A DNA stretch of 44,240 bases, taken from NCBI GenBank assembly GCA_023838465.1, contig JAIVEQ010000035.1, positions 1-44,240 of the forward strand, read 5' to 3'. The position numbers and the translations under genes were made by a program. This document shows positions 8,824 to 17,755 of this stretch, piece by piece. The notes beneath the pieces were generated by a model that was given only the letters and a program-made list of their open reading frames with translations, did no database searches and was not told where the DNA came from. The DNA is from Candidatus Thiodiazotropha sp. Its GTDB lineage: Bacteria; Pseudomonadota; Gammaproteobacteria; Chromatiales; Chromatiaceae. Each line of letters opens with the position of its first letter. Position 1 is the first letter of the stretch.

Positions 8824-8858
8824 GGGGCATGGCATGTGCCCCGGTTTTAGAAACCGGG
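8824..8858 (-). promoter_or_regulatory. Two mutually exclusive hairpins in the rsgA leader
   Basis: GGGGCA (8824-8829) can pair with TGCCCC (8837-8842), while CCCGGTTT (8840-8847) can pair with AAACCGGG (8851-8858). The two stems share bases 8840-8842, so only one can fully form. They lie about 45-80 bases upstream of the rsgA start. There is no T run, so neither is a plain terminator. A regulatory role is speculative. Confidence 0.3.
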
Positions 8859-8982
8859 CAGAAATATCAGACTGAGTTGTTTATGCTGATATGGCCCGGA
8901 AGGTTGCTATTACAAACATCAATACCCTCCAATTTTCGATTGGTTTTAATCAACAAAACCATCCTATCAAAGGTTCATGGAA

Positions 8983-10227
8983 TTATAAACCAGGATCTGC
9001 CTGCAATTTCCCGAAGGCATATTTTAATCGGGTTGTAGCGCCGATTGCGTTACGCTCCACCCAGGCAATATGCAGGTTTCCTTCACTATCCAGCACAATG
9101 CTGGGATTGCTTTGCTGGCCCACACCGGAAGCGACAGGCAGAGGCCAGTCTTCACTCCATTCTCCATTCTCACGCCAGCTCAGCATGATATCGGCATTTC
9201 CTTCGCGTTCATCATCCCAGGCCACGACAAGCATACCCTTAGCATGTCCGCCAACTGTGGCATGGCGCTGTTTGGAGAGTCCACCAAAATCGTCCTGCAC
9301 CTTTTCGTTAGTTCCGAATTCACCCTTGCTTAAAGAGAAGTCGGCACCCCAGATATCGTAACCATCACGAAAGTCCCGTTTGTCAGCCCAAGCGGCGAAC
9401 ACACCTTCACTACCGAAACGACTAAGTGCCACTCTCGATACACCATGCCCTGCGCCATAGGGCAGGTTACGGGACTCGGGTTTATCACTGATGCGGATTG
9501 GTTCACTGAAGTGACAGGGTTCTCCCCGCAGCTCAGCTGCGGCCATAATGATGGTGTGCTTCGGGCGGCGGTCTTCCCAGGCAACCACTAATCGGTTGTC
9601 AGTCACTACGGCTGAGGGGTAGAGCTGTTCATCAGTAGGGGGAACAGTGTCAGCGGGGCAGCTGGTGCCGGGTTCCAATACACCATCAGTATTGACACTC
9701 AAGCGCTGTGAACGAATCTGGCCATAGCGCCCCATTCGTTCTGACCACAATACAAACAGGCTATCTTTGTGCTGTGTCAGACTGACTTGAGCTGCGGTGC
9801 CTTTATTGAGCTTGCTTGTTGGACCTAGTCGCAACTCACGGTTGAATTCGACCATCCGCGCAAATATCCGGCTATTCTCTTCCCATGCAACAACAAAACG
9901 GTTGTTAGCCAGTGCGACCAAAGAGGGTTCAAAAGCTTCACCCTCTCCACTGATTTTAACCTCGTATTTAAAACTGTCCTCATTGTTGGGTTTAAAGGCC
10001 AGATAGATACGAGGTGTGTCGTCACGATCATCCTCCCAGGTGACTGCAACGCCCTGCGTAGAGGTTGCAATATTGCGTCGGCCTGATGAATCGAGATGGT
10101 GAAAGATATTGTGGGTCGTGCTCGATTCCGCACGCGTTACATTCACTGCATGTTCGAATTGCCAAGGCTCTGCAAGAAGAAGTGACGCAGGTGTGAGCCA
10201 CAACAGCACCATCATCAGTATCTGCAT
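8983..10227 (-). CDS. Secreted propeller-like (BNR/sialidase-fold) protein
   Basis: 414-residue exported protein with an N-terminal signal peptide (MQILMMVLLWLTPASLLLA). The mature part has repeated strands with patterns such as VAVTWEDDRDD, FVVAWEE, LVVAWEDRR, VFAAWADKRD and VVAWDDER about 50-60 residues apart. This points to a six- or seven-bladed beta-propeller of the BNR/sialidase-like class. No sialidase active site is recognised, so it is probably a binding or scaffolding protein. Its ATG overlaps the stop of the upstream thioredoxin-fold gene (TAATG), implying co-expression and perhaps cooperation in the periplasm. Confidence 0.7.
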   Translation of the reverse strand: MQILMMVLLWLTPASLLLAEPWQFEHAVNVTRAESSTTHNIFHHLDSSGRRNIATSTQGVAVTWEDDRDDTPRIYLAFKPNNEDSFKYEVKISGEGEAFEPSLVALANNRFVVAWEENSRIFARMVEFNRELRLGPTSKLNKGTAAQVSLTQHKDSLFVLWSERMGRYGQIRSQRLSVNTDGVLEPGTSCPADTVPPTDEQLYPSAVVTDNRLVVAWEDRRPKHTIIMAAAELRGEPCHFSEPIRISDKPESRNLPYGAGHGVSRVALSRFGSEGVFAAWADKRDFRDGYDIWGADFSLSKGEFGTNEKVQDDFGGLSKQRHATVGGHAKGMLVVAWDDEREGNADIMLSWRENGEWSEDWPLPVASGVGQQSNPSIVLDSEGNLHIAWVERNAIGATTRLKYAFGKLQADPGL

Positions 10228-10715
10228 TATTGTTGCTTTGCCTTTGACAGTGCTGCTTGGATCTTATTATCCGCATCGATCAAATCTTCGATACGTTGTA
10301 CGCCAACCATGCGGTGGACAAGCTCCCCGTTAGGGTTTATGAAAGTGAATACCGGTGTGACCAGAGCGTTATAACGTGTTCCAAGGTCACGTTCTGCAAT
10401 TCGCTCGCCACTGGGTAGCCGTAGACGCCGACCACTCTCTGCGTCTACATAGGCAAGTGCATAGTTCTCTGAGTATCGTTGCCTTACTGTTGGATCGATA
10501 AAAGCTTCTCGATTGGTTTTTTCGCAATAACCACAGCCATAACGACCGAAGTAGACGAACAATAATTTAGATTCACGCTGTGATTGCGTCATGGCTTGAT
10601 CGAATGGCACAAAGGGATAACCTTCGGGGGCATCAGCCAGTACATGGATTGGCTGCATCAACAGTACAACCAGAAGTAGTGAAAGCAGTCTTTGTTTCAT
10701 AGTGTCTATCATCAC
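10227..10715 (-). CDS. Periplasmic thioredoxin-fold protein (CGYC)
   Basis: 162-residue exported thioredoxin-like protein. A signal peptide (hydrophobic core LLSLLLVVLL, cleavage near VLA-DA) precedes a thioredoxin fold with the redox motif CGYC in the pattern GRYGCGYCEKTNREAF and a cis-proline segment ALVTPVFTFINPNG. It resembles the SoxW / thioredoxin_7 group of thiol reductases. Substrate unknown; the coupled downstream gene (TAATG overlap) encodes another exported protein and is a candidate partner. An internal ATG at 10700 (MKQRLL) is an equally good start; neither has a strong ribosome binding site. Confidence 0.8.
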   Translation of the reverse strand: MMIDTMKQRLLSLLLVVLLMQPIHVLADAPEGYPFVPFDQAMTQSQRESKLLFVYFGRYGCGYCEKTNREAFIDPTVRQRYSENYALAYVDAESGRRLRLPSGERIAERDLGTRYNALVTPVFTFINPNGELVHRMVGVQRIEDLIDADNKIQAALSKAKQQ

Positions 10716-10792
10716 ATAAGTTCAGTTAATCTAGTCTATATGTCGTTTCTGTAGCTGTAAAATGGTAAACAGAAGTAAAAACTTGAAAGTAT

Positions 10793-11233
10793 TCAATCGT
10801 GATCTATGTGGATATCATCAGGAAACGGTCTACCTTTGCCTGTCTCAAGTGCATCTTTAAGACTCAGTAGGAAGACAGCCCACTTGGTACTGCAGTGTCC
10901 CATGAAATCGGTCGGCTCTTGCCAGTTCGAATGCTTGAATAGAACAATTGTCTGCGCCCCATCGTCCTGTAGTTGAAAAGAGATTTCAGTACCCATCCAG
11001 GGTCTTGGCTCTTCACCCGAATGTTTCCATCTGACGAGATTGTCAGTATGGAGTTCAGCCACGGCAAAATCGGGACCACCACCGCCGAATCTGAATTTAA
11101 TGATAGAACCCACGTCGCCAGCACCGGCGGTATCAGTCGTCCACCATTGGGAGAGGCCTTTATCCGTGGTCAATGCGTTGTAGACTTCACTGCAAGGTAC
11201 GGCAATGCCGACTCTGTGTATGATTTGATGCAT
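10793..11233 (-). CDS. AHSA1/SRPBCC-domain protein
   Basis: 146-residue protein of the START-like SRPBCC superfamily, AHSA1 (activator of Hsp90 ATPase C-terminal-like) branch. It shows the family's opening pattern HRVGIAVPCSEVYNALTTD followed by GLSQWWT and ends in a long helix after FMGHCSTKWAVFLLSLKDAL. These folds bind hydrophobic ligands; the ligand is unknown. I start at ATG 11233 (MHQIIH), which has GGGGA about 8 bases upstream, rather than at 11251. Not visibly in an operon. Confidence 0.8.
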   Translation of the reverse strand: MHQIIHRVGIAVPCSEVYNALTTDKGLSQWWTTDTAGAGDVGSIIKFRFGGGGPDFAVAELHTDNLVRWKHSGEEPRPWMGTEISFQLQDDGAQTIVLFKHSNWQEPTDFMGHCSTKWAVFLLSLKDALETGKGRPFPDDIHIDHD

Positions 11234-11296
11234 ATCGGCTTTCCCCGCCATTGATTAGTATGATATCGGACCCTTGCTTGAAGATCGATCTGGCAT

Positions 11297-11320
11297 GTAG
11301 GGTGCGGCCCGCCGCACCAT
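11297..11320. repeat. Second copy of the GTAGGGTG palindromic repeat
   Basis: GTAGGGTGCGGC and GCCGCACC form a hairpin around CC. It closely matches the element at 3728-3752. The rest of the gap from 11252 to 11705 holds another hairpin (CTCACC/GGTGAG near 11463-11480) and no convincing ORF. Confidence 0.55.
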
Positions 11321-11705
11321 CTTCATACTTTAGTCTAGTTCCAGGCGGTTTGATTTAATGGTATGGAATATAGATTGCCAAGGTCGCATTTCCCTAAGAT
11401 GTAAAGTGACAATTGCCTGTTGACTGTACGAGCTGTTTATTCAGATAGTGGAATCAATCTTCTCACCCTGTGTGGTGAGGAGCAGGCGTCGACCTGGGTG
11501 GAAGATTCATGAGTCAGCCGGGTCCATATATAACCTGTAACCTACGCAATGCAAGGATTTGATCTTCATAGTCCCAGTGGCGACTCTTATTATAAGATAC
11601 TATTCTCATATTAGAGCTTAGAGACAGGGGATAATAACTCAATCCATCCTGGGGATACCCCATAGGGTGATACCATTTATTCCCAGGATAGCAACAACGA
11701 CAGAC

Positions 11706-14228
11706 ATGCAACTGCAGACAATAATCAATCGACTGAAACTGTCACCGGATCGGGAGTCAGAGCAGGCATTCGTCAGGGTGGTCATTGCGTTAGTGATGAT
11801 GAGCTACTGTGTCATGTTGGTGCTTCAATCACCAGCGGATGTGCAGGCACAGCCACTGCTCATTATTTCATTTATCTATACAGCGGTCTCATTCATTGTT
11901 GTAGCTGCCATCGCCATCTCACCCTTGAATTTCCGGTTCCGTCGGTTATTCACGATGTTGTTCGATGTGGGGATGGTTACTTTGGCGATGTGGATGGGTG
12001 GCGAAAGCGCATCAATATTATATGTGTTTTATCTATGGATTAGCCTGGGTAATGGCTTTCGTTTCGGGATTCCCTCACTCTATTTAACCAGTGCTTTAGG
12101 GTTTATTGGGTTTTCATTTGTCATTCTCAGCAGTGAATTCTGGAGTGAACAGCAGGTTCTAAGTGTTGGTCTACTCATTGGGCTTCTAGTCACATCTCTC
12201 TATGTCTCACTACTACTGAAACGCTTGGAAAATGAGAAAAAGCGTGCTGAAGAAGCGAGCCAGGCCAAGAGTCAGTTTCTGGCAAATATGAGTCATGAAA
12301 TCCGCACCCCGTTAAATGGAGTGGTTGGTATGACTGATCTATTGGCAGGAACCCCCATGGGAGTTGAGCAACGTGAGATCATGCAGACTATTCAGGCTTC
12401 CGCAGATACTTTGTTAAGCTTGATTGAAGATATTCTAGACTTCTCAAAAATCGAGGCAGGCAAGGTAGAAGTTTCCACTTCTGATCAAGATATTGCACAT
12501 CTGGTAGATGCTGTTCTCTCCATGATGCAGCCAGCAGCTGATGCCAAGTCAATCAAATTGAATAGTAGAATCGATGTTGAGGTTCCACCGGTCATTCGTA
12601 CTGATCCTCAGCTGCTGCGACAGATCCTGATTAACTTACTGAATAATGCAATCAAATTTACCGATCAGGGTAGTATAACCTTGAGGATTTCCACCCACTT
12701 AAATAGTAAAAAGGAACAGTATGAGCCAAGATTGCTGTTCGAGGTGATCGATACTGGAATAGGGCTTACAGAGACTCAACTGCAACAGATATTCGAACCC
12801 TTTATGCAGGGGGATGACTCAAATACACGCCGTTACTCCGGTAGTGGGCTGGGCACTACTATCGTAAAACAATTAGTTGAGTTAATGGGTGGGAAGGTCG
12901 GCGTGGAGAGTCGTCTAGGCAAGGGCAGCCGTTTCTGGTTTGAAGTGCTAGCCATTCCGGGGGATGAATCGATTATGATGAGTCAATTGTCTGAGGCCAA
13001 GGTCCTTCTATTTGCCGATCTTTTGTCTGATCAAGAGTCTGTCCTTGATTACCTTCAGGAGTGGCAGGTAATAACCAAGGTTTGTAACAGCATAACGGAT
13101 GGAATGCTTGAATTGTTGAATGCAGAAAAGTTGGGTGCACTTTATGATATTGCAATCATTGATGAAAGTCAGAGTGGTCTATCCATAAATGAGCTGGTTA
13201 GTGTAATAAGGGCTGAAAAAAGCCTGGATCAGCTTGCATTGGTCTGTATCACACAGGATGCACAAGACCGGGATAGAGAAGCCATGCTCTGTAGAGAGGG
13301 TTGTACTGCTGTTATATCACCACCTGTCTCCGCTGAGAAGCTACGCCATGCACTCCAATATGCCCATAAAAGTAAACTAAGTGAGGTGAAGCAACTCGAG
13401 CCAAAAATATTCAGGTCGATAGCTCGAAGTGAGTCAAAACAGGCAAGGATATTATTGGCCGAAGACAATCTTATTAACCAGAAGGTGGTAAAGAAGATAT
13501 TAGAATTGCAAGGCTATCATGTTGAGGTTGTAGAAAATGGTGAAGATGCTTTAACACTGCTGGAGAGTCAGGTATTTGATTTGGCGATATTGGATCTACA
13601 GATGCCTGATGTGGGTGGTATTGAAGTCATAAAGTCCTATCAGGCGATGCATGTCAAAGAGCCTTTAATGCCATTTATGATTCTTACTGCAAATGCAACA
13701 ACCGAAGCGGTGAAGCAGTGCGATGCGGTTGGAGTCAGTGCCTATCTTACAAAGCCAGTTCGTTCTTCCCATCTGTTGGAAGTAGTGAATCAAGTATTAG
13801 GAATTGATATCAAGAATATCCCAATAGACGCAATAATTGATCAGCCGACCAGGGATTCTGCCACTGAAAAAAACCTCCGGGTAATCGATATAAAAACACT
13901 CTATGATTTGGAAAAATTGAGTAAGGATCCAGATTTTGTACAAAATATGGCAGAGAGTTTTTTACATGACAGTGAAGCACTGCTGATTTTAATGCAGAAG
14001 GCATTGGAAGAGCACAGTCTTCATAAGTACAGAGATACAGCGCATGCCTTGACAGATAATGCAACAGGGATAGGGGCATTCTCTCTTAAGACAGTCTGTT
14101 CTGTTGCCTCAAACATTGATCAGAACGAATTTGATGAGCATGGGGTTAAACTACTAGCGAAGATATCATCAACATTTTCTGTGACGTGCCAGGCACTGCA
14201 TCACTATCTACAATCGAAGCAAAAATAG
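11706..14228 (+). CDS. RpfC-like hybrid sensor histidine kinase
   Basis: 840-residue inner-membrane hybrid kinase with the RpfC layout. Five or six membrane helices at residues 15-175 match the RpfC input domain in style (LWISLGNGFRFG). HisKA has SHEIRTPLNG with phospho-His at about 197; HATPase_c has NLLNNAIKF and GSGLGTTI. A degenerate receiver (about 425-560) precedes a canonical one (AEDN near 590, phospho-Asp about 630 in AILDLQMP, KP near 680). A C-terminal Hpt has His about 780 in AHALTDNATGIGA. It should pass phosphate to an RpfG-type regulator such as the one at 16375. ATG 11706 was preferred to the GTG at 11667 by analogy to RpfC N-termini. No rpfF is in the window, so the signal is unknown. 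Confidence 0.85.
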   Translation: MQLQTIINRLKLSPDRESEQAFVRVVIALVMMSYCVMLVLQSPADVQAQPLLIISFIYTAVSFIVVAAIAISPLNFRFRRLFTMLFDVGMVTLAMWMGGESASILYVFYLWISLGNGFRFGIPSLYLTSALGFIGFSFVILSSEFWSEQQVLSVGLLIGLLVTSLYVSLLLKRLENEKKRAEEASQAKSQFLANMSHEIRTPLNGVVGMTDLLAGTPMGVEQREIMQTIQASADTLLSLIEDILDFSKIEAGKVEVSTSDQDIAHLVDAVLSMMQPAADAKSIKLNSRIDVEVPPVIRTDPQLLRQILINLLNNAIKFTDQGSITLRISTHLNSKKEQYEPRLLFEVIDTGIGLTETQLQQIFEPFMQGDDSNTRRYSGSGLGTTIVKQLVELMGGKVGVESRLGKGSRFWFEVLAIPGDESIMMSQLSEAKVLLFADLLSDQESVLDYLQEWQVITKVCNSITDGMLELLNAEKLGALYDIAIIDESQSGLSINELVSVIRAEKSLDQLALVCITQDAQDRDREAMLCREGCTAVISPPVSAEKLRHALQYAHKSKLSEVKQLEPKIFRSIARSESKQARILLAEDNLINQKVVKKILELQGYHVEVVENGEDALTLLESQVFDLAILDLQMPDVGGIEVIKSYQAMHVKEPLMPFMILTANATTEAVKQCDAVGVSAYLTKPVRSSHLLEVVNQVLGIDIKNIPIDAIIDQPTRDSATEKNLRVIDIKTLYDLEKLSKDPDFVQNMAESFLHDSEALLILMQKALEEHSLHKYRDTAHALTDNATGIGAFSLKTVCSVASNIDQNEFDEHGVKLLAKISSTFSVTCQALHHYLQSKQK

Positions 14229-14267
14229 TTTTTTGCTTCTTTCCTTGGTTAGTTGGGTAACTGCAAT

Positions 14268-14393
14268 GTAGGGCACAGCCCTGCCGCACTGAATGCTTTA
14301 TCTACAGAGCCACCCATTAAGATAATACACGCCGATATCTTCTACTCTTCTGCTTTTCAAAAAGGCTTATTATGCGGCAGGGCCGCAGCCTAC
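14268..14393. repeat. Inverted-repeat element between convergent genes (about 126 bp)
   Basis: 14268-14288 and 14373-14393 are inverted copies matching at 17 of 21 positions. Each resembles one side of the GTAGGGTG palindromes at 3728 and 11297. It lies in the 245-bp gap between the 3' ends of the kinase gene and the dead RpfC-like gene and could help end both transcripts. Confidence 0.55.
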
Positions 14394-14473
14394 ACGGCGA
14401 CGATGCAATCAATATATATTAATTTCTGATCACATGCTCAACTTACCCCCTCTACGAGAGAAAGCATTGTTAT

Positions 14474-16378
14474 TTAGATATTGTCAGTGTGCTGTGAAGC
14501 GGTTCGTTGTGACAGGTAGTGGTCGTATGCTTGCAGTGTAAGATTGAAGGTGTGTTCTATCTCTTCCAAAAGCGCTGGACCCTTGTATTCGAATTCATTT
14601 GCTTGAATTTTTGTCGCTTGTTGATTCAATTCATACAATACGAATGCTCCAAGCTGACCGGCGCTATCGAGGAGGTTTTGTGCTTGATCAAGAAACTGGC
14701 CTAACTGATTCCTCTCTACGGCTCTTCGCATAGTGCGAAGAATGACATGTCCCTCAGCTTCAAATATCTTAAACAGATCACTGATGAATTCTATACCGTT
14801 ATCCAATTGTTCCAGTCGTATAAGAGTCATGTGGTCCAGCAGGCGAGAATGTTGAAATTGGGTGGTATTGTGTTTATAAGATGCATTGCGGTAACTGTCG
14901 CGTGCAGGACCCAGTGATTGGTGTTGATCTAATACCGTTGGGATCATCTCCAATAAATCATCAGCAGTCACTGGTTTGAATAGACAAGCCTGCACACCAA
15001 TGCTGCGGCAGAGTCGCAGAGTGTCAGGTGTGTTTTCATCGGTCATGAAGATGAAGGGAACCCAATGTTTATAGGGTGTGGTAAAACGATGTAACTTTAT
15101 GACTTGAGTACCGCTCATAACCGGCATCTTTATATTAACAATTGCCAGATCGAAACCCCGTTCTTCCAGTGCATCAAGCGCCTGATCTCCATTATCGACC
15201 ATGTGGATAAGATAACCGGATTGGATCAGTTTTTTACCGAGTAAAGTACGTTCGGTAGAGGGAGAATCTGCCAGTAGTATCGTTCCCTGTCTTGGTTGAC
15301 TTTTCTTGCTTGCTCTGTGTTTTGACAGGCAGATGATATTGGTTGATCCAGGGAAATGTTGCGGCTCACCCATGATGGCGCTAAAAAGCTGAGCTTTATT
15401 TACAGGGTTTTCGAGTAGTGTGGAGTACCCAGCATCTATCAACCTCTGTGAATGACCCTCTATCTCAGTTGGGCTTTTTAGGCAAACCAGTTTTAAATCC
15501 GCTAATTTAGCTTCATCTCGAATCAGACCTACCAAAGAACGGGGATCAATATCCAATTCATGCTGGTCAACAATCAGCGCATTGTACGGGACAAATACTT
15601 CACCCTGTCTGCGTGACAGCATATGTGTGAACGCCTGGACACAATTTCTACTGGCTGTGTATTGATACCCCCAATCTTTCAGATAATGGGAGATCGATTC
15701 AGTAGTGTTATCGTTTTTGGAAAGTATCAGGACCCGATGAGTACCGTTTTTGAGTTCAGATAGTGTGGATTCTGTTTCTCTCTGAAGGCCTTCACTCTCA
15801 GGAAGTTCATCCGTTTCGTTTACAATATGTGTGTTGGCAGTGCCGCACTCACTTCGCTGTGCTGAAAGAAGCTTGAGTGGGAATAGATTGGGTAGTACTA
15901 CAGCGATCAGGCTGATGGTTATCGATTGTACAAGATCCAACTGTATGATCGGACTCTGACTCAGAGATACTAGTATCACTACGAAGGCAGTTGGAATGGC
16001 AATCAAGAGATATCCACTACCCATTGCTCGTGTGGCATAAAGTAAAGCGCCACTAAGTGGTAGTGTCAGAAATGCTGGCATCCCAGCAAAGGTAATCATG
16101 CCCAGGTAGATTTGATCAAAAACAATAAACGATCCATGTGTCAGGGGGGAAAAGGAGTACCTTTTTCTTAGGGTCAATAGCTGTATAAGCCGAATCAGGG
16201 CGTAGTATGCAGCTAAAGTCACTGTTGCAAGGTGAGCTGCTGTTGGAGTCTGCCACAGAAACTGCCCAATCAAGCTGCAGAGTACGATGCTGCTGACAAT
16301 AAATGCGAAGCTGTGGTAGTTACTGTGACCACTTTTTGGGTAAGTGGGCAACAGGCTATTTGTTGTGAATTGTTTCAA
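14474..16378 (-). CDS. RpfC-like protein without kinase core, phosphorelay residues replaced
   Basis: 634-residue protein sharing RpfC's outline but lacking HisKA and HATPase domains. About five membrane helices fill residues 25-175. A first receiver-like domain spans about 210-335. A second (about 360-480) matches the neighbour's true receiver, but its phosphorylation site is Asn at about 415 (AIVNIKMP instead of AILDLQMP) and the acidic pocket reads ADSPS. The C-terminal Hpt-like domain has Gln at about 567 (AQNLLDSAGQLGA) where the phospho-His should be. It cannot carry out the usual relay. Its start overlaps the stop of the RpfG-like gene (ATGA). The frame is intact, which argues for a retained non-enzymatic role, such as binding RpfG or the active kinase; that role is inference. 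Confidence 0.8.
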   Translation of the reverse strand: MKQFTTNSLLPTYPKSGHSNYHSFAFIVSSIVLCSLIGQFLWQTPTAAHLATVTLAAYYALIRLIQLLTLRKRYSFSPLTHGSFIVFDQIYLGMITFAGMPAFLTLPLSGALLYATRAMGSGYLLIAIPTAFVVILVSLSQSPIIQLDLVQSITISLIAVVLPNLFPLKLLSAQRSECGTANTHIVNETDELPESEGLQRETESTLSELKNGTHRVLILSKNDNTTESISHYLKDWGYQYTASRNCVQAFTHMLSRRQGEVFVPYNALIVDQHELDIDPRSLVGLIRDEAKLADLKLVCLKSPTEIEGHSQRLIDAGYSTLLENPVNKAQLFSAIMGEPQHFPGSTNIICLSKHRASKKSQPRQGTILLADSPSTERTLLGKKLIQSGYLIHMVDNGDQALDALEERGFDLAIVNIKMPVMSGTQVIKLHRFTTPYKHWVPFIFMTDENTPDTLRLCRSIGVQACLFKPVTADDLLEMIPTVLDQHQSLGPARDSYRNASYKHNTTQFQHSRLLDHMTLIRLEQLDNGIEFISDLFKIFEAEGHVILRTMRRAVERNQLGQFLDQAQNLLDSAGQLGAFVLYELNQQATKIQANEFEYKGPALLEEIEHTFNLTLQAYDHYLSQRTASQHTDNI

Positions 16379-17433
16379 GCATTTGTCTCTTCGGGAGTGA
16401 CCTTTAAAGCGTTGTGAATCGATTCCACTTCCTGCATCTCGCTGAGAAACGCATCTGCGCAGTTGGGATCGAAGTGAATACCACGCTCCTCACTAATATA
16501 GTCGATTGCTTTTTCTATCGGCCAGCTCTTTTTGTAGGGTCTATCGGTAACCAGTGCATCAAAAACGTCGGCTACAGCCACAATCCTTGCTTCCAGGGGG
16601 ATATTTTCACCGCTGAGGCTGTTCGGATAGCCCTGGCCATTAAACTTCTCATGGTGGCTGAGGGCGATGATAGCACCGGTCTGAATGTATTTGGAGGGGC
16701 TATCTTTGAGAATCTCATAACCTAGCAATGTGTGGCGCTGCATGATGTTGAACTCATCCGTAGTTAGGCGTCCGGGTTTCAGCAGGATGGCATCCTGGAT
16801 GCCGATTTTCCCGATATCATGCATCGGAGCAGACTGGGCGATCAAATCGCATCGTTCACTAGATAGCCCCAACTGCTGAGCAATCAATTTGGAGTAGCGG
16901 GATATTCGCAGGATATGATTACCTGTGTCCTCATCGCGATACTCACCGGCTTTTGCAAGCCTCATCAGGGTCTCTTGCTCCCGATCGTGCAGTTCCTGGG
17001 TGGTTTTGCGAATCTCACGCTCGAGCAATAAGGCGCGATCCTTGATCAGTTTACGCTGCAGGCTCATGGTGAGCATATTGTGGCAACGAGCCCGGCACTC
17101 CGTATGATCAATGGGCTTGGTGATGAAATCATTGGCCCCAGACTCCAGGGCAAGGTAACGAACGGATTGATCTTCCACGCAGGTGACAATCATGACCGGG
17201 ACATCATTGCAGCTCGGGATTCGCCTAAGCCACTTGATAAATTCGATGCCATCCATCTGCGGCATTTTGTAATCAGTAATAACCAGATCAATTTCATGGG
17301 ATTTGGCCCATTCGAGTGCCTGGGTCGGGTCTGCAAAGCAGGTTGAGGAGACATCCTTGTCGATCGAGCCAACTAGTTCTTGCAAGATCATCCGAGTTAT
17401 TGATTGATCATCAATAATAAGTACATGAGACAT
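16375..17433 (-). CDS. RpfG-like response regulator, HD-GYP c-di-GMP phosphodiesterase
   Basis: 352-residue cytoplasmic regulator. The N-terminal receiver has IDDQ, phospho-Asp in VITDYKMPQMDG and KP in FITKPID. The HD-GYP domain shows the HD pair in MHDIGKIG, the GYP signature in HHEKFNGQGYP and the metal-binding helices around ALSHHE and VADVFDAL. It should hydrolyse c-di-GMP when phosphorylated, as RpfG does when driven by RpfC. It is the first gene of a pair with the kinase-less RpfC-like gene (4-bp overlap). No assigned promoter; a minus-strand TTGACT near 17540-17550 is too weak to call. The gap 17434-17755 holds no convincing gene. Confidence 0.92.
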   Translation of the reverse strand: MSHVLIIDDQSITRMILQELVGSIDKDVSSTCFADPTQALEWAKSHEIDLVITDYKMPQMDGIEFIKWLRRIPSCNDVPVMIVTCVEDQSVRYLALESGANDFITKPIDHTECRARCHNMLTMSLQRKLIKDRALLLEREIRKTTQELHDREQETLMRLAKAGEYRDEDTGNHILRISRYSKLIAQQLGLSSERCDLIAQSAPMHDIGKIGIQDAILLKPGRLTTDEFNIMQRHTLLGYEILKDSPSKYIQTGAIIALSHHEKFNGQGYPNSLSGENIPLEARIVAVADVFDALVTDRPYKKSWPIEKAIDYISEERGIHFDPNCADAFLSEMQEVESIHNALKVTPEETNA

Positions 17434-17755
17434 AATAATAAGGTTTCGCTTTTTTTATCTGGGTATGACTCAGGGGCTGTCTACCTAGTCTATGTCGTTA
17501 ACGGCAACTCGTCTCAATGCTTGATTAATCCTTGACCAGCAATTGAGTCAACTGACTGTTAAAACGCGATCCTTATCGTTTAAACCTGCTGAAAGTGGCT
17601 ATCTGTGTGGCCTGTTCGTCATTCAGTGGCCTGCTGAGCATGACTTTTGGTCAGGTATAATAACGACATTTTCTTTCTATTAGCCCTACCGCAAGAGAAT
17701 TAAGTTCCTGAAATGTTAACTGATTCGCTGATTTGATGCGACTGATTTGGCGACT

